From assembly GCA_039602395.1 (NCBI GenBank), contig JBCNJP010000027.1, positions 112,508,354 through 112,572,353 on the forward strand: a DNA stretch of 64,000 nt, given 5' to 3'. Made by a program: the position numbers and the translations under genes. Position 1 is the first letter of the stretch. Every line of letters starts with the position of its first letter. Positions 1-9,031 of the stretch are shown here, in pieces. The notes beneath the pieces are model-generated. The model saw only the letters and a program-made list of their open reading frames with translations. It did not search any database and had not been told where the DNA came from. This stretch comes from Deinandra increscens subsp. villosa. Lineage: Eukaryota > Streptophyta > Magnoliopsida > Asterales > Asteraceae.

Positions 1-493
1 CTATACCCTCCGAGCTTCCTCCGAACTAGGTCCGAACACAGAAATACAGTCCGAACTACACCGAACTACCTCCGATCTCTCACCGAACCACGATAACTCC
101 GAAGACCCTCCGATCCTAGTCCGAACTCTTACCGAATGAGAAATCTAGTCCGAATGTTCACCGAACGATCTCCGAACTTTCACCGAGCTCCTCCGAACGT
201 ACTCCGAACCTGGTGTTCGGAGCAGTTATACCGAGCGTACTCCGAACCTGGAGTTCGGAGCGGTTACACCGAACGTGGAGTTCGGCCGAACGTGAGAAAC
301 CAAAACAATTTCGGAAAAACTCACAAAATTCGACACCTCTCGATCTGTGGATACTCAAACTAACGAAAACGAGCAAAAACAAGCATTTTGAACGTGAAGC
401 ATGATGTTTTAGTCGAGATTTTTGAGAAACGAAGATGAAACACGAGCTTTGTGACACACGAATTGAATCAAATCGAACTAAACTTAACCAGAT
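1..493 (-). repeat. TTCGG-rich untranslated leader of copia element A
   Basis: On the minus strand this is the stretch following the primer site of copia A. Bases 1-290 are packed with CCGAAC (TTCGG on the sense strand), roughly every 10-20 bases and in varied contexts. No credible reading frame covers it; short ORFs in several frames are low-complexity products of the motif. The same kind of tract precedes gag in copies C1 (4964-5240) and C2 (30238-30310), so it is a leader hallmark of this copia group. The rest of element A lies left of the window. Confidence 0.7.
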
Positions 494-506
494 GGCTCTG
501 ATACCA
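494..506 (-). other. Primer binding site of copia A (initiator tRNA-Met type)
   Basis: The minus strand reads TGGTATCAGAGCC, complementary to the 3' end of plant initiator tRNA-Met. It sits two bases from the LTR terminus at 509. It fixes the element's orientation as leftward. Confidence 0.85.
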
Positions 507-508
507 CT

Positions 509-869
509 TGAAAACGCTGGAGCGTGTGGATCGGTTCAGTTCGACATCAATTACGTGAATGATAACAAGAACAACGGTGTAAATAAACGACTCAATCTCT
601 CATTAACGAATATCACAGTTACAAGAGATTCAGAGTACAAAACACACTAGTTCTCACACACAAGCTCTCTCAAAAACTAGTAAATTACAAGACAAAACAA
701 CCTATTTATAAGCTGCCAAAACACGGCCTCCGAACCTGGTGTTCGGCCAAAGTTCGGAGCCACCGAACCTTGGGTTCGGCCAAGGTTCGGCCAACACAAA
801 ACTAGGTTGAAACATTTGTCTTCAAAACTCTATCTGATCCAGCCCGTTGCCACATATCATGTACCAACA
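509..869 (-). repeat. LTR of copia element A (5' LTR, minus strand)
   Basis: About 361 bp. In sense orientation it begins TGTTGGTACATG and ends GCGTTTTCA immediately before the primer site. The 3' end matches the LTR ends at 18525 and 22115 (GATCCA...CTC..GC.TTTCA), placing A in the same copia group as C1, C2 and the solo LTR. A TATA box lies at 702-710 with a palindromic TTCGG tract upstream of it. The right end is set by homology with the sister LTR starts, because the other end of A is outside the window; the flank is copia B. Confidence 0.7.
702..779 (-). promoter_or_regulatory. U3 promoter of copia A: TATA box plus TTCGG palindrome
   Basis: Sense-strand TATAAATAG is at 702-710. Just upstream in sense, CCGAACC (763-769) and GGTTCGG (773-779) form a perfect 7-bp inverted repeat with a 3-base loop. 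A second, imperfect pair lies at 730-746. The same arrangement recurs in C1 and C2. Confidence 0.7.
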
Positions 870-960
870 AAAATAATTGTTTTGTTTCAAATTTTCACCC
901 TTAAGTGGAATAGAGTGACTTCCACTTGAACTAGTAACAAATTCCGGTTGGTTAGACTTT

Positions 961-1260
961 CTACTTTTTGATTTTTTTTTCTAGATGTGGTCTTTCCTCT
1001 TGAGGGGTTTCTTCTTCCTTGAGTTTCAAAATGTTCAAACCCATCAGCAAAGTGGACACTTGGTCTCTGCTTGGGGGCAGTGGCTGATCTGGGTTGACAT
1101 CTGTTTTCCAGTTGAACTTGAGTTCGAGCGGAAATTCTTCCGCTTGAACTTCAACCGGAAATCGATTTTGTTTCAAAATAGTAAAACTCCAATTTCTTTC
1201 ATTTCCAGTTAAAACCCAGTTAGATTCAGATCCAAAATATTTCATCGTTTGACTTTTCAC
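961..1260 (-). pseudogene. Copia B downstream gag fragment
   Basis: An open stretch of 99 codons downstream of the second zinc knuckle of copia B. It is rich in charged residues and contains no motif I can name. Part of it (about 1100-1180) repeats the CTTGAACTTGAG / CGGAA words that also occur in the B LTR (4130-4190). It may therefore be non-coding 3' sequence of B rather than protein. It is listed because it is the only open frame in this stretch. Confidence 0.3.
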
Positions 1261-1358
1261 AAGTGAAGTTCTACGTGTGAGTTTCTTTTGAAAATCAGCT
1301 TTTGGTTTTTGAACAGGTTTTGGTTTTGAAAGAGGATGACCTTACTCAAAGGATTAAA

Positions 1359-1703
1359 CTAACACATGGCAGCTAGGTGTCCTTGTTCACCACAAAATAT
1401 ACATTCAAGAGCTTTGGTTTCATACAACTCATTTTTCCTGGGGGGGGGGGGGGGGCTCACTTTTGGTTTCTTGTTTGTTAGTAAGTTGACCAAGTCTTTT
1501 AGTTTGACTTCCATTGGGTTGTTTAGGTTGTTTTCCTCCAACCTTTGAATCCTTCGATTCATAGACAGTTGGGGTGGTACAACAATTGATGGTTTTAAAA
1601 TACTTGATTGGTCAGCTGATGCAGATGTGGTTGCATTAGTGACTTCAGGTTTCATTGATTTAACAATTTTGTTCATAACTTGACTGAGATGAAATGTCAT
1701 CAA
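1359..1703 (-). pseudogene. Copia B Gag fragment with second CCHC zinc knuckle
   Basis: The C-terminal end carries C-X2-C-X4-H-X4-C (CIFCGEQGHLAAMC), a retroviral-type zinc knuckle that binds RNA. The preceding part is Pro/Ser/Lys-rich, with a run of prolines encoded by the 15-base G run on the plus strand at 1441-1455. Two-knuckle Gags with a long middle region also occur in the C1/C2 family here. The frame is not continuous with the fragment upstream, so the gene is broken. Confidence 0.6.
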
Positions 1704-2160
1704 CAGTGAGACTAAATTTGCTGTCCGTTTTTAAAGCTTCAGTTGGTTCAATTACAGGTGAGTACTCAATCGGTGGTTCAACATTGTTGTAACCAGCTTT
1801 ACCATACATCCCTCCCAACCATAACTTTTCAGCCATTTTGTTTGCAGTTTGAAACTTTTCAACCTTTCTTGCCTTTTCAAGTTTAGACAGTAAATCATCA
1901 AGCTGTGTTTCCAGAGTTGAGTTGGTTTTTTTTAACTCTTCAAATTCTTTGTTTAAATTTTCAATCTTATTGATGTAAGATGACCCTAGTTTTCCTAAAA
2001 CATTCCTTTAACTCATTCAGGTTTCAAACTTCATCAATTAGATCAGTGTTGTGATTTATGTACTTTGCTAATTGTTCAATGCATGCAGGGTTGCATAAGT
2101 TCTCAAAAACCTTTTTAGGAATAGGATTTACTTGATCTGAAGTGGAGTCTTGTTTGGCCA
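1704..2160 (-). pseudogene. Copia B Gag middle region, Lys/Glu/Asn-rich, broken
   Basis: The sense strand encodes short frames rich in Lys, Glu, Leu and Asn between the two zinc knuckles. This is the composition of the coiled-coil middle region seen intact in C1 (14531-15220). Frames shift at least twice, near 2000 and near 1720, and no start codon is preserved. The call rests on position and composition. Confidence 0.45.
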
Positions 2161-2529
2161 TCAAAGCATGATTATTGGCAGAAACTCAGCTATGAAGTCT
2201 TCCCATTCAACACATTCAGTTTGATTTGCTACAACATTAACAACATTTTGATGGTTTTGACCTCCAGTTGGTTTTGCTGGAGTAGGTTGCTTACTAGAAC
2301 TGTGAGCAGAGTTGTTGTTTGATTTGTTTCCACCATGACTCTTTATTTGGACATGACCTTGGTTCTGTCCTTCTCTTTCTGGTTGTGAGCACTCTCTTGC
2401 GAAGTGTCCAAGTTGGTGACAGCTGTAACATTTCACCTTGCTTTTGTCTAAGCCAATGTGAGCACCTTTTGCTCCTTTGTAGGTTCTACCTGTTCTTTTG
2501 TAAAATCTTTGGGCTCTAACATACACCAT
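2161..2529 (-). pseudogene. Copia B Gag fragment with first CCHC zinc knuckle
   Basis: 122 codons. A basic N-terminus (RAQRFYKRTGRTYKG) precedes the knuckle CYSCHQLGHFARECSQ, a textbook CX2CX4HX4C. A Gln/Asn/Ser-rich linker follows. This is the nucleocapsid part of Gag, which packages element RNA into cytoplasmic particles. It lies downstream of the 2734-3465 frame in element order and belongs to the same gene, separated from it by a stop and a frameshift. Confidence 0.75.
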
Positions 2530-2733
2530 AGTAAGTTAGGTCAAAATGTCTATTTCTTCTAAGTCGTCAGCACCTATACACTCTAGGTGTTCACGAATGA
2601 AGCCTTGGTATGAGTCAGTTGCTACATGAGAATTATGAGAGTTGTCAAACATGTCTGAAGAACTCTCTCGACAACTTGGTGTCTCAAAGAAGCTGACTAT
2701 AGGTGACTGATAAGAAGATGAGTTTGAAGATCT

Positions 2734-3465
2734 TTAGTTATAAAAATCAGTAGTCACTACAGCAGTTGAAAACAACTGAGTTGATTCAAAAAGTGAGTTT
2801 TGCTTAAGATTTATTTCCATTTCATATGCACTGAGTACACCATGAAGTTCACTAAGCTTCATCTTTTTTAGATCTTTACATTCTCTGATGCTAACAGTGT
2901 AAACTGTCCACATAGAAGGCAGAGAACGCATAAACTTTCTGTTTACGTCAACTTGATCTAGTTTTACATCTACTTTTTGCAGTTCATCAAGTAAAGAAAC
3001 AAATCTCAGGTACTGGTTAGTCATAGATTCACCAGATTTGTAAGTAAAGTTTTCATATTTTTGTTTCAAAACATCTTTCTTGTTTTCCTTAACTTCACTG
3101 GTTCCTTCATACATTTCACTCAAAGCATTCCACAGGCTATGTGCAGTTTTATATCCCTTAAACCCACTTAAGATGGAGTTGGGAAGTGCAGCCTGTAGAG
3201 TCCAATATTCTTTGTAGTCAAATTCAAGAGCAGCATAGTCAGATTCTACGTATTTGTCTAAAGGTTTTGGTATTCTGACTTCAGCATCCTCAGCTGATTG
3301 AACCATGGGAGTATAGGGAACTTTAGTCAAGGACTTCCATATACGGCGATCTAAGATCCTAACAAAACCTTCCATCCTGAGTTTCCAGGTACCAAAGTCA
3401 TCAGGAGTGAACATTGGTGGTTTGTTAGCGCTACTATTTGAAGATCCTAAACTGAGTTCATTCAT
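2734..3465 (-). pseudogene. Copia B Gag N-terminal (capsid-like, UBN2-type) domain
   Basis: 243 codons starting at an ATG about 100 bases after the primer site, so the start is convincing. The N-terminal FGTWKLRMEGF and the later tryptophan-leucine-rich helices (LWNALSEMYEGT, LKQKYENFTYKSGESMTNQYLRF) are typical of the Gag capsid domain of plant Ty1/copia elements. The frame ends early after residue 243; the nucleocapsid region continues in another frame. This half of Gag builds the virus-like particle. Confidence 0.8.
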
Positions 3466-3563
3466 TTTGAAAATAATTTTAAAGACAAAAACAACAAAGC
3501 TTGTAAAGTAAACAAATAGAGTATCAACTTTGAAGCACTAGAAGTCTTTAAAGTGGGAGCCAA

Positions 3564-3576
3564 AGCTCTGATACCA
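3564..3576 (-). other. Primer binding site of copia B
   Basis: The sense strand reads TGGTATCAGAGCT, the initiator tRNA-Met type, with one change from the usual final C. It sits two bases from the LTR end at 3579. Confidence 0.85.
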
Positions 3577-3578
3577 CT

Positions 3579-4240
3579 TGTAGGATCGGTGTTAATTTAG
3601 ACTTTAACTTAACAAGAAACCCTCTACTTGTAAATATAACCTTGCAGAATGAAGTTATATTTCACATTACTTAAAAATATTTTAGTTCTCTTGTATAATG
3701 TAAGTGTTTGATTGCATAAAGATAGTAACAACGATGTATAAAATACTCGGGACTATTTGCATTAACTCAAAGTTACACTATTACAAGTTGATCAAGAACC
3801 ATGTGTAAACAAAGAGCTAACTAAGCTCTATATAGTGCAGATGAGATCAATGACAGCCATTAATCTCAACCAATTTAATATAAACAATTAAAAAAAGTCA
3901 AATACAACTACCAAAAGAATAATCTTCGACAAATAGGATATCTTGCGTGTGATCAGCAACATTCTACTTTGGGAGAGCGGCTTTGATACATTTAGAAGCA
4001 ACCAAGAAGCCTTTACAGGATTGGACGACTGAAAAGACTTCTCAGGAAAAGTCTGGTTGAACTTATTATCTGGTGCATAATCGAGTTCACCCGGAATATT
4101 CACTATAAGACAAAATTTGCTTCTTCTGGTTGAACTGCCTGTTCCGCTTGAACTTGAGACTTCCACTCGAACTTCAACTTCAGCCGGAACAACTCAAAAT
4201 TGGCTTTCAGCTGAAAATCTCCAAAGTGATATTCCTTACA
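3579..4240 (-). repeat. LTR of copia element B (5' LTR, minus strand)
   Basis: In sense it ends ...CGATCCTACA directly before the primer site. A sense TATATAG box lies near 3829-3836. The distal boundary is inferred from a TG...CA start (TGTAAGGAATATC) at 4240, giving about 662 bp; no partner LTR is present to confirm it. The U3 part (4120-4200) is rich in TTGAACT and CGGAA words. Confidence 0.55.
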
Positions 4241-4954
4241 GGCATCAAGCAACAAGGACATATGGCTCTGATGATGCTATTTTGATGTTAGTTATATTGT
4301 TTATGCTTCTACTGTGTAAGACGTGATTATGTTGTATAAATAAAGTTTTAGTTTCCGATGTTTTTGATATCTCTGATGAAATCGAGTGCTGATGAGTAAA
4401 TCAGATGAGTGGCGGCGGCCCACGTAGGGGCAGGCGTAACAGTATCACACCATTCCCCCCCCCCCACCCTGCCGGTTTTGAGCAAGCAACCAAATACCCC
4501 CTTTTGCTTTCTTTTCCACCATATATAAACATCACAACACACACACTTCTTCATTTCCTCAAACCCTATCAAGAACACCTCCCACCACCTCCATACTCTC
4601 CCAACTTTCGGCCCTCTCTCTCTCTACTCTTTGATCAAGATCAAGATTTCTCCTAGTGATCCAAGGGTGCTAGGAACATCAAGGAAGCATCCTCACCATC
4701 TCCTCATCCTCTATTTTTCGTTCCATTCAAGAACCAAGTAAGTTTTAAGAGTTTTATTGTACTGATATGTGGTTGCTATTTTTGGATTTTTGAACGTTTT
4801 TAGTTATTTCTCGAGCGTGTTTACAAGTTTTCAATCAATTCTATCGAGGTTTATGTGTCAAACTTGATCCTAAATCGTTTCTTATCAGTTTTTCTGTCCT
4901 ACTGCTGAGAATTTTGTCAAAATCATCCAAAATCAAGCGTCTTAGAAAAATTAT
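4241..4954 (+). promoter_or_regulatory. Promoter-like segment, probably a gypsy LTR remnant
   Basis: No gene is supported. ATAAATAAAG, which resembles a polyadenylation signal, is near 4337. A TATA box (ATATATAAA) lies at 4521-4530. It is followed by a CA- and CT-rich leader (4535-4640) containing CTTTCGGCCCTCTCTC, and then a possible splice donor (AAG|TAAG) at 4735-4745. This layout fits either a gene promoter or the U3-R-U5 of a gypsy LTR. No downstream exon is seen and the next sequence is the C1 leader, so an LTR remnant is more likely. Confidence 0.4.
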
Positions 4955-4963
4955 GTTGAGGTT

Positions 4964-5240
4964 CGGACTGTTCAGGTCGGGTTCGGAGTAACTGCTCTGA
5001 AGTTCAAGTTCGGAGATCCGAAGTTCGAGTTTGGAGCTAGTTCGGTCAGTGTTCGGTCCAAGTTCGGTCAGCGTTCGGAGGTTTGACTTGATAGGGAGTG
5101 TTTCGGTCAGAGTTCGGACTGGTGTGAGGTTCGGACAGAGTTCAGCGCGGTTTGGAAAGGTTTGGACAAAGTTCGGCGTCTTGTTTGAAGTTTGGAGGAG
5201 GTTCGAACTAGGTATTGAAGTTCGAATAGAGTTTGGCCAT
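4964..5240 (+). repeat. TTCGG-motif leader of C1
   Basis: Eleven exact TTCGG words plus several one-base variants (TTTGG, TTCGA) lie between 4964 and 5190, in changing flanks. The tract is untranslated and directly precedes gag. It corresponds to 1-290 in copia A and 30238-30310 in C2. Confidence 0.7.
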
Positions 5241-5262
5241 CAGAATCTTAATTTTTCCAACG

Positions 5263-6305
5263 ATTTCGAAATATCAAGCATTTGTTGCGATGCAAAGCGC
5301 AATGCAAACCATGTTGAACTTTGATAACGAAACTGGAACAAGTCAGAAAGTTCCCAAGTTGTTAAAGTTAGAAGATTATCAGAATTGGAAGCAACGATTT
5401 TCGGCTTATATTAGTACGAATGATATCGATTTGTGGATTCTGATCAAGAAACTTTATCAACACCCGACTGATGCGGGAGATTTCTAGGAAGTTCTTACCT
5501 TTGACATTGCTGAAAGGAAATATTACGAGCTTGAACAAAAAGCTTTCGGTTATGTTACAATGGCATTACCCACTGAGTTGCTTCATTAATGTAGTACTTG
5601 CAAGAAGTCTAAGAAATTGTGGGATCCTCTATCAGCAAGATGTGAAGGAAATGATGATTACAAGAAGATTCGGAAGAAAGTGTTGAATAAAGAATATGAT
5701 AATTTTCAATACTATGACAATGAGAACATTACTGCTCTCGTTTCACGTTTTTCACATTTGATAAGTGGATTGAAGGTTGTCGGGATTGAGAAATTTGATG
5801 CTGATTTAAAGGTGAAAATTATGGAAGCTTTGCCTGAAAAATGGGAAAACTATGTTTTGCTACTCACTCATGATAAAGAATACTAAACATTAACATTTCA
5901 CGAGCTTACTGGAAAACTTCATGCTCGGGTAATTGAAATGTTAAACTCAAAGAAGTCAACTGCTACTCTACAAAATCCAGAGTTGTATCATGGTGAGAAT
6001 TGGAAAAGCATGAATGCTATAGCAAAGCCAAATGTGAGTTATGCACCAAGTATTGCTTTCATTGCTGGAGGTTCTGGAAATTCTGATAACAATTCATCAC
6101 GGGGTTGTAGTTTTACAATTCCAAATTCATCAAGTCAGAATGCTTTTTCTGCTGAATCAACAGATGATTATGCCAAAATGTTTGCTGCTTTGATTTCATC
6201 ATCGTTTGGCTTGGTTATCAAGAATGTTGGTGATGCAAAAATGACTCGAGATGATCTGGATGCACTTGATGACGATCAATTGGAGGAATTGGATTTGTCT
6301 TGGCA
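5263..6305 (+). pseudogene. C1 Gag N-terminal region (broken)
   Basis: Successive frames encode YQAFVAMQ, the capsid-type block LLKLEDYQNWKQRFSAYIST, then LVSRFSHLISG and MEALPEKWENY. These match the C2 Gag (29597-30208) along their length. The position equal to the C2 start methionine is ATT here, so the start is lost. Stops and frameshifts fall near 5487, 5589 and 5886. The end (LDELDDDQLEELDLSWQF-like) is cut by the insertion of R at 6306-6310. It would form particle capsid if intact; this copy cannot. Confidence 0.75.
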
Positions 6306-6310
6306 ATTTG
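6306..6310. repeat. Target-site duplication of R, left copy (ATTTG)
   Basis: ATTTG directly precedes the TGTTGG LTR start and is repeated at 14281-14285 after the closing CCAACA. It proves R is a single complete insertion into the C1 gag. Confidence 0.95.
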
Positions 6311-7630
6311 TGTTGGATTTAAGTGTCCAGACCCGACTAAATCAAGTACCCGACCCGGTCAAGACCCGTAAGAGTTACACCGGAGGCAACGGGTATTAAA
6401 GACCGCTTACCTATATAACCGGCAAATTCGCAGAAAGATTAATTATGTGTTTATTAAATAGTTTAACTGATACATAATTAATTACTTAAATCAATATTAA
6501 TCATTAAGATTAATTTAGCGACATAAACGTTAAATATTGTTATTTACGTCATGGACAAAGATCGACAAAATTATTAGTTTGACTAATATTCTGCTAGCGA
6601 CAAACATTTAAAGAAATAAATGTTAATCTCGGAAACAAAATGGTTCGTTTAAAGATTAGGAGAAATCGAGGGGTTGAACGGAAACATGATCAGTTATAAA
6701 TATAACTGATTAGGGAGGCGAAAACCCTAATCGACATAGTGAGATTTTCAGCCCCCCCTTCTCTCCTCCCCTTCGCGAACCCGACGCCGACGGCAGAACC
6801 GCCGCCGCCGCCCTCTCCTTTTGTTCTCTGACGATCCACCGCCGCTACCCTTGTCGATCCGCCGCCGCAGTCCGCCGCTACCCCAGCCGCTGCCGCCGCC
6901 TGCTCCTCCGCCGCCGCCGTCGTCCGCCGCTGCCACAGCCGCTGCCGCCGCCCGCCTCCTCCGCCACCACTGAAGCCGCGACGCACCCGCGTACCGCGAC
7001 TCCAGCCGCCGCCGCCTTGTCGCACGCCGCCGCCGCCTCTGCCGGCCGCCGCCCTCCCCTCGCCATCGGCGGTTCTACCGCCGACTAACCCTAGCCGTGA
7101 ACTGCGTATCTCGTGTGTTCCGCCGTCGTCCGCGTAACCCTAGTTCGCGCCTGATCCGACGTACGAGATTTTCTCGGTGCTTGATTCACCGCGTAGTAAA
7201 TCCGTATCCGCGAGGAAAGTCAGATTCGTTAGACGAATCACGTTCTGCGAAACCCTAGCGTCACCCGTTGACTTTCGGTGTCTCGAACGTCTGTTTGAAT
7301 CACCGCTCAGGTATATCTAAACTCGTAGTTAGTTTAGATTTAATTGATTGTTTATTTTATGTTATGTCGCGTTTCTGTTTAAACGCGTTTTTGGTGTTTG
7401 CGCGTTATGGTGATTGTCGAATCCTGTTGTATTAGGTTTACGCTAATTATCTGGTTTTCGCGTTAGTAAATTAAAACGTTTCCGCTGCCCATTAAATTAA
7501 TAGTTAATTTAATTATCTGATTTCATTTACTCGGTAATCGGTTAATAATTATTTATTGTAAATAATTATTTCTAAAAAAAAAAAAAAATTGCTATTACCG
7601 TGACCCGAATGCCACTGTCGTAACCCAACA
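6311..7630 (+). repeat. R 5' LTR
   Basis: 1,320 bp, TGTTGGATTTAAG...CGTAACCCAACA. It is unusual in holding a GC-rich CCG tract (6785-7075), a 14-A run (7574-7587) and four AACCCTA words. Reading frames of 60-116 codons in the CCG tract appear on both strands in both LTR copies; they are low-complexity and are not called as genes. Confidence 0.92.
6688..7310 (+). promoter_or_regulatory. Gene-like promoter and first exon in the R LTR
   Basis: TATAAATA is near 6696-6703. AAAACCCTAA (telo-box type) follows at 6721-6730, where transcription would begin. AACCCTA recurs at about 7087, 7136 and 7251, and a CCG-rich leader spans 6785-7075. TATA plus telo-box plus CCG leader is typical of plant growth and translation genes. 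The segment ends with a splice-donor-like CTCAG|GTATAT at 7310/7311. Function is inferred from motifs only. Confidence 0.5.
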
Positions 7631-7631
7631 G

Positions 7632-7644
7632 TGGTATCAGAGCC
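7632..7644 (+). other. Primer binding site of R
   Basis: TGGTATCAGAGCC, the initiator tRNA-Met type, starts one base after the LTR end at 7630. Confidence 0.93.
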
Positions 7645-8609
7645 TTGATCACCACACGCAAACCCAGGCCGGTCTATTTTAAACCGGCATTCTTTCGCGA
7701 ACTGGGGTTCTGAACTCGAAAGTCGCGAAATTGACTGAATCGCCTTTTAAATATATTTAGTCGACATGGTTCCACTAAACATAATCCGATTCAATATAAT
7801 TGGTTGAATTATCTTTCGTACATATTCGGCCCGACCACATTTGTTTTGTCATGAATGCGTTATGGTTTGGCCCATTAGGCCCATGTAGTTTTGTTTTGGT
7901 TTGGCCCACTTTTACTGGGTTCAAAGTTGTAATTAGTTAAAATAAAATAGTTTTATTTTAAATTTGTAATCGCTCACATTCGCCTGGACGAACGAGACGA
8001 GCTTGATACAAGACCCATTTGGTATTATCCCTTTATGGGATTTTCGAAAATGGCTAGTAGTCAAAACAAGACCGACGTTTTCTGGGTGACTCGCAGGAGC
8101 TTGTTAAAGCCAGTGGGAGCAATTAAGTCAATCAGGGAGTTTTCTATTCTCGTGGTTGATTTACTTTTATGTCCCTTGACCTTATTCGATATTCTCATAG
8201 GCTCTGACAATATCGAAGCCCCTGCTAGGCCGGATATGTACATGTGTGTTTGCTTGTTTTTGGTTGCTTGTCTTAATTAGATTAACACGCCAACTTAAAA
8301 CCCAAACTTGGTTTTATCAAAAATGAAACTAATTTTTCGATCGATTAAATGAAAGTCCTAATTTTGTTACGACTTCACAAAATTAAATAACCAATTTAAT
8401 TCGACATTAAATTCGAATTTTTCGATAATGCAATCGAACGTTAATACTTAGATTATCTAATTGATCGTCCCGAGTGAGATAGGATTCATTATATTTGCCG
8501 TCACTTTAAATATTAAAATTTGACAAACTAATCCTATCTGGTAAGCCTAAAACCGGTAGTCTATCCATCCTAAGTCAAGTCTAACTTGGAACATATTTAC
8601 CGATACATC

Positions 8610-8767
8610 CGTGTTGGAGTATTTCAACACCGCACGTGGTGTTTAGGGTATCTTCCAAGGTGAGCGTATTGGAGTATTTCAACACCGTACGCTCACATTG
8701 ACCGCTTAGGACAACTACTATTTTCTTTACATGCACCTTTGGTATTGGAGTATTTCAACACCGTACC
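8610..8767 (+). repeat. Three covarying hairpins in the R leader
   Basis: The 19-base word TTGGAGTATTTCAACACCG occurs at 8614-8632, 8669-8687 and 8745-8763. Each copy is flanked by a complementary pair that differs between copies. These are CGTG/CACG (8610-8613, 8633-8636), GTGAGCGTA/TACGCTCAC (8660-8668, 8688-8696) and GGTA/TACC (8741-8744, 8764-8767). Inside, TTG pairs with CAA around a GAGTATTT loop, with CACCG bulged. A different sequence with preserved pairing points to a folded RNA or DNA element. Confidence 0.75.
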
Positions 8768-9031
8768 TCTGGTCGGCTTGTAAACAAAAGGGGCATAGAT
8801 GGGGCTAAACGTATTTCGCTGATCCATTCGCGAAAGCCCCATAACGGGAGTTGTGACAGTCACAAGTGACAATCGTTGTCCATTCAGTTACTTAGAAGTT
8901 TTGAAAGCACTTTACGCTGTCTGGAGAAATTATCTAACTAATTGAATTCCCAATTCCTATTCAAGATTAGCTTGCCATCCTTGAATACGAATCAAACATC
9001 GAAACACTAAAACATTTGCCTGTTGTTTCAG

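Larger units (their letters stand above)
870..3563 (-). mobile_element. Copia element B, internal gag region (minus strand, decayed)
   Basis: A Ty1/copia element read leftward from its primer site at 3564. Gag N-terminal domain, first zinc knuckle, a Lys/Glu-rich probable coiled-coil stretch and a second knuckle follow in that order. The interior is then cut by copia A at 869. Protease, integrase and reverse transcriptase are not seen before the cut, so autonomy cannot be judged. A 15-base G homopolymer at 1441-1455 and several frameshifts show decay. Confidence 0.75.
7311..9031 (+). other. Candidate leader intron of R
   Basis: The donor CTCAG|GTATAT is at 7310/7311. The acceptor has a pyrimidine-rich run TTGCCTGTTGTTTCAG ending at 9031, exactly one base before the gag ATG at 9032. 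The 1,721-base segment contains the LTR 3' part, the primer site and three hairpins (8610-8767), so splicing would strip genomic-RNA signals from the gag message. Barley BARE is a known precedent for a spliced Gag RNA. The segment holds no other gene; ORFs at 8035-8280 are unsupported. Confidence 0.5.

Noticed and set aside
1..290. TTCGG/CCGAAC tract as a coding region or CRISPR array
   Set aside because: Spacing is irregular, frames are broken and the tract sits between primer site and gag in three copies; a leader repeat fits better.
244..300. Telomere-like or satellite array at the window start
   Set aside because: The repeated word has no fixed period and belongs to a copia leader.
4405..4656. 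Plus-strand 83-codon ORF in the promoter-like segment
   Set aside because: Spans the TATA box and CT-rich leader; Pro/Ser composition reflects the C-rich DNA.
6690..7066. Ala/Arg/Pro-rich ORFs in the CCG tract of the R LTRs (also 13359-13738)
   Set aside because: Open on both strands, low complexity, duplicated in both LTRs and located in the presumed promoter and leader. They arise from composition.
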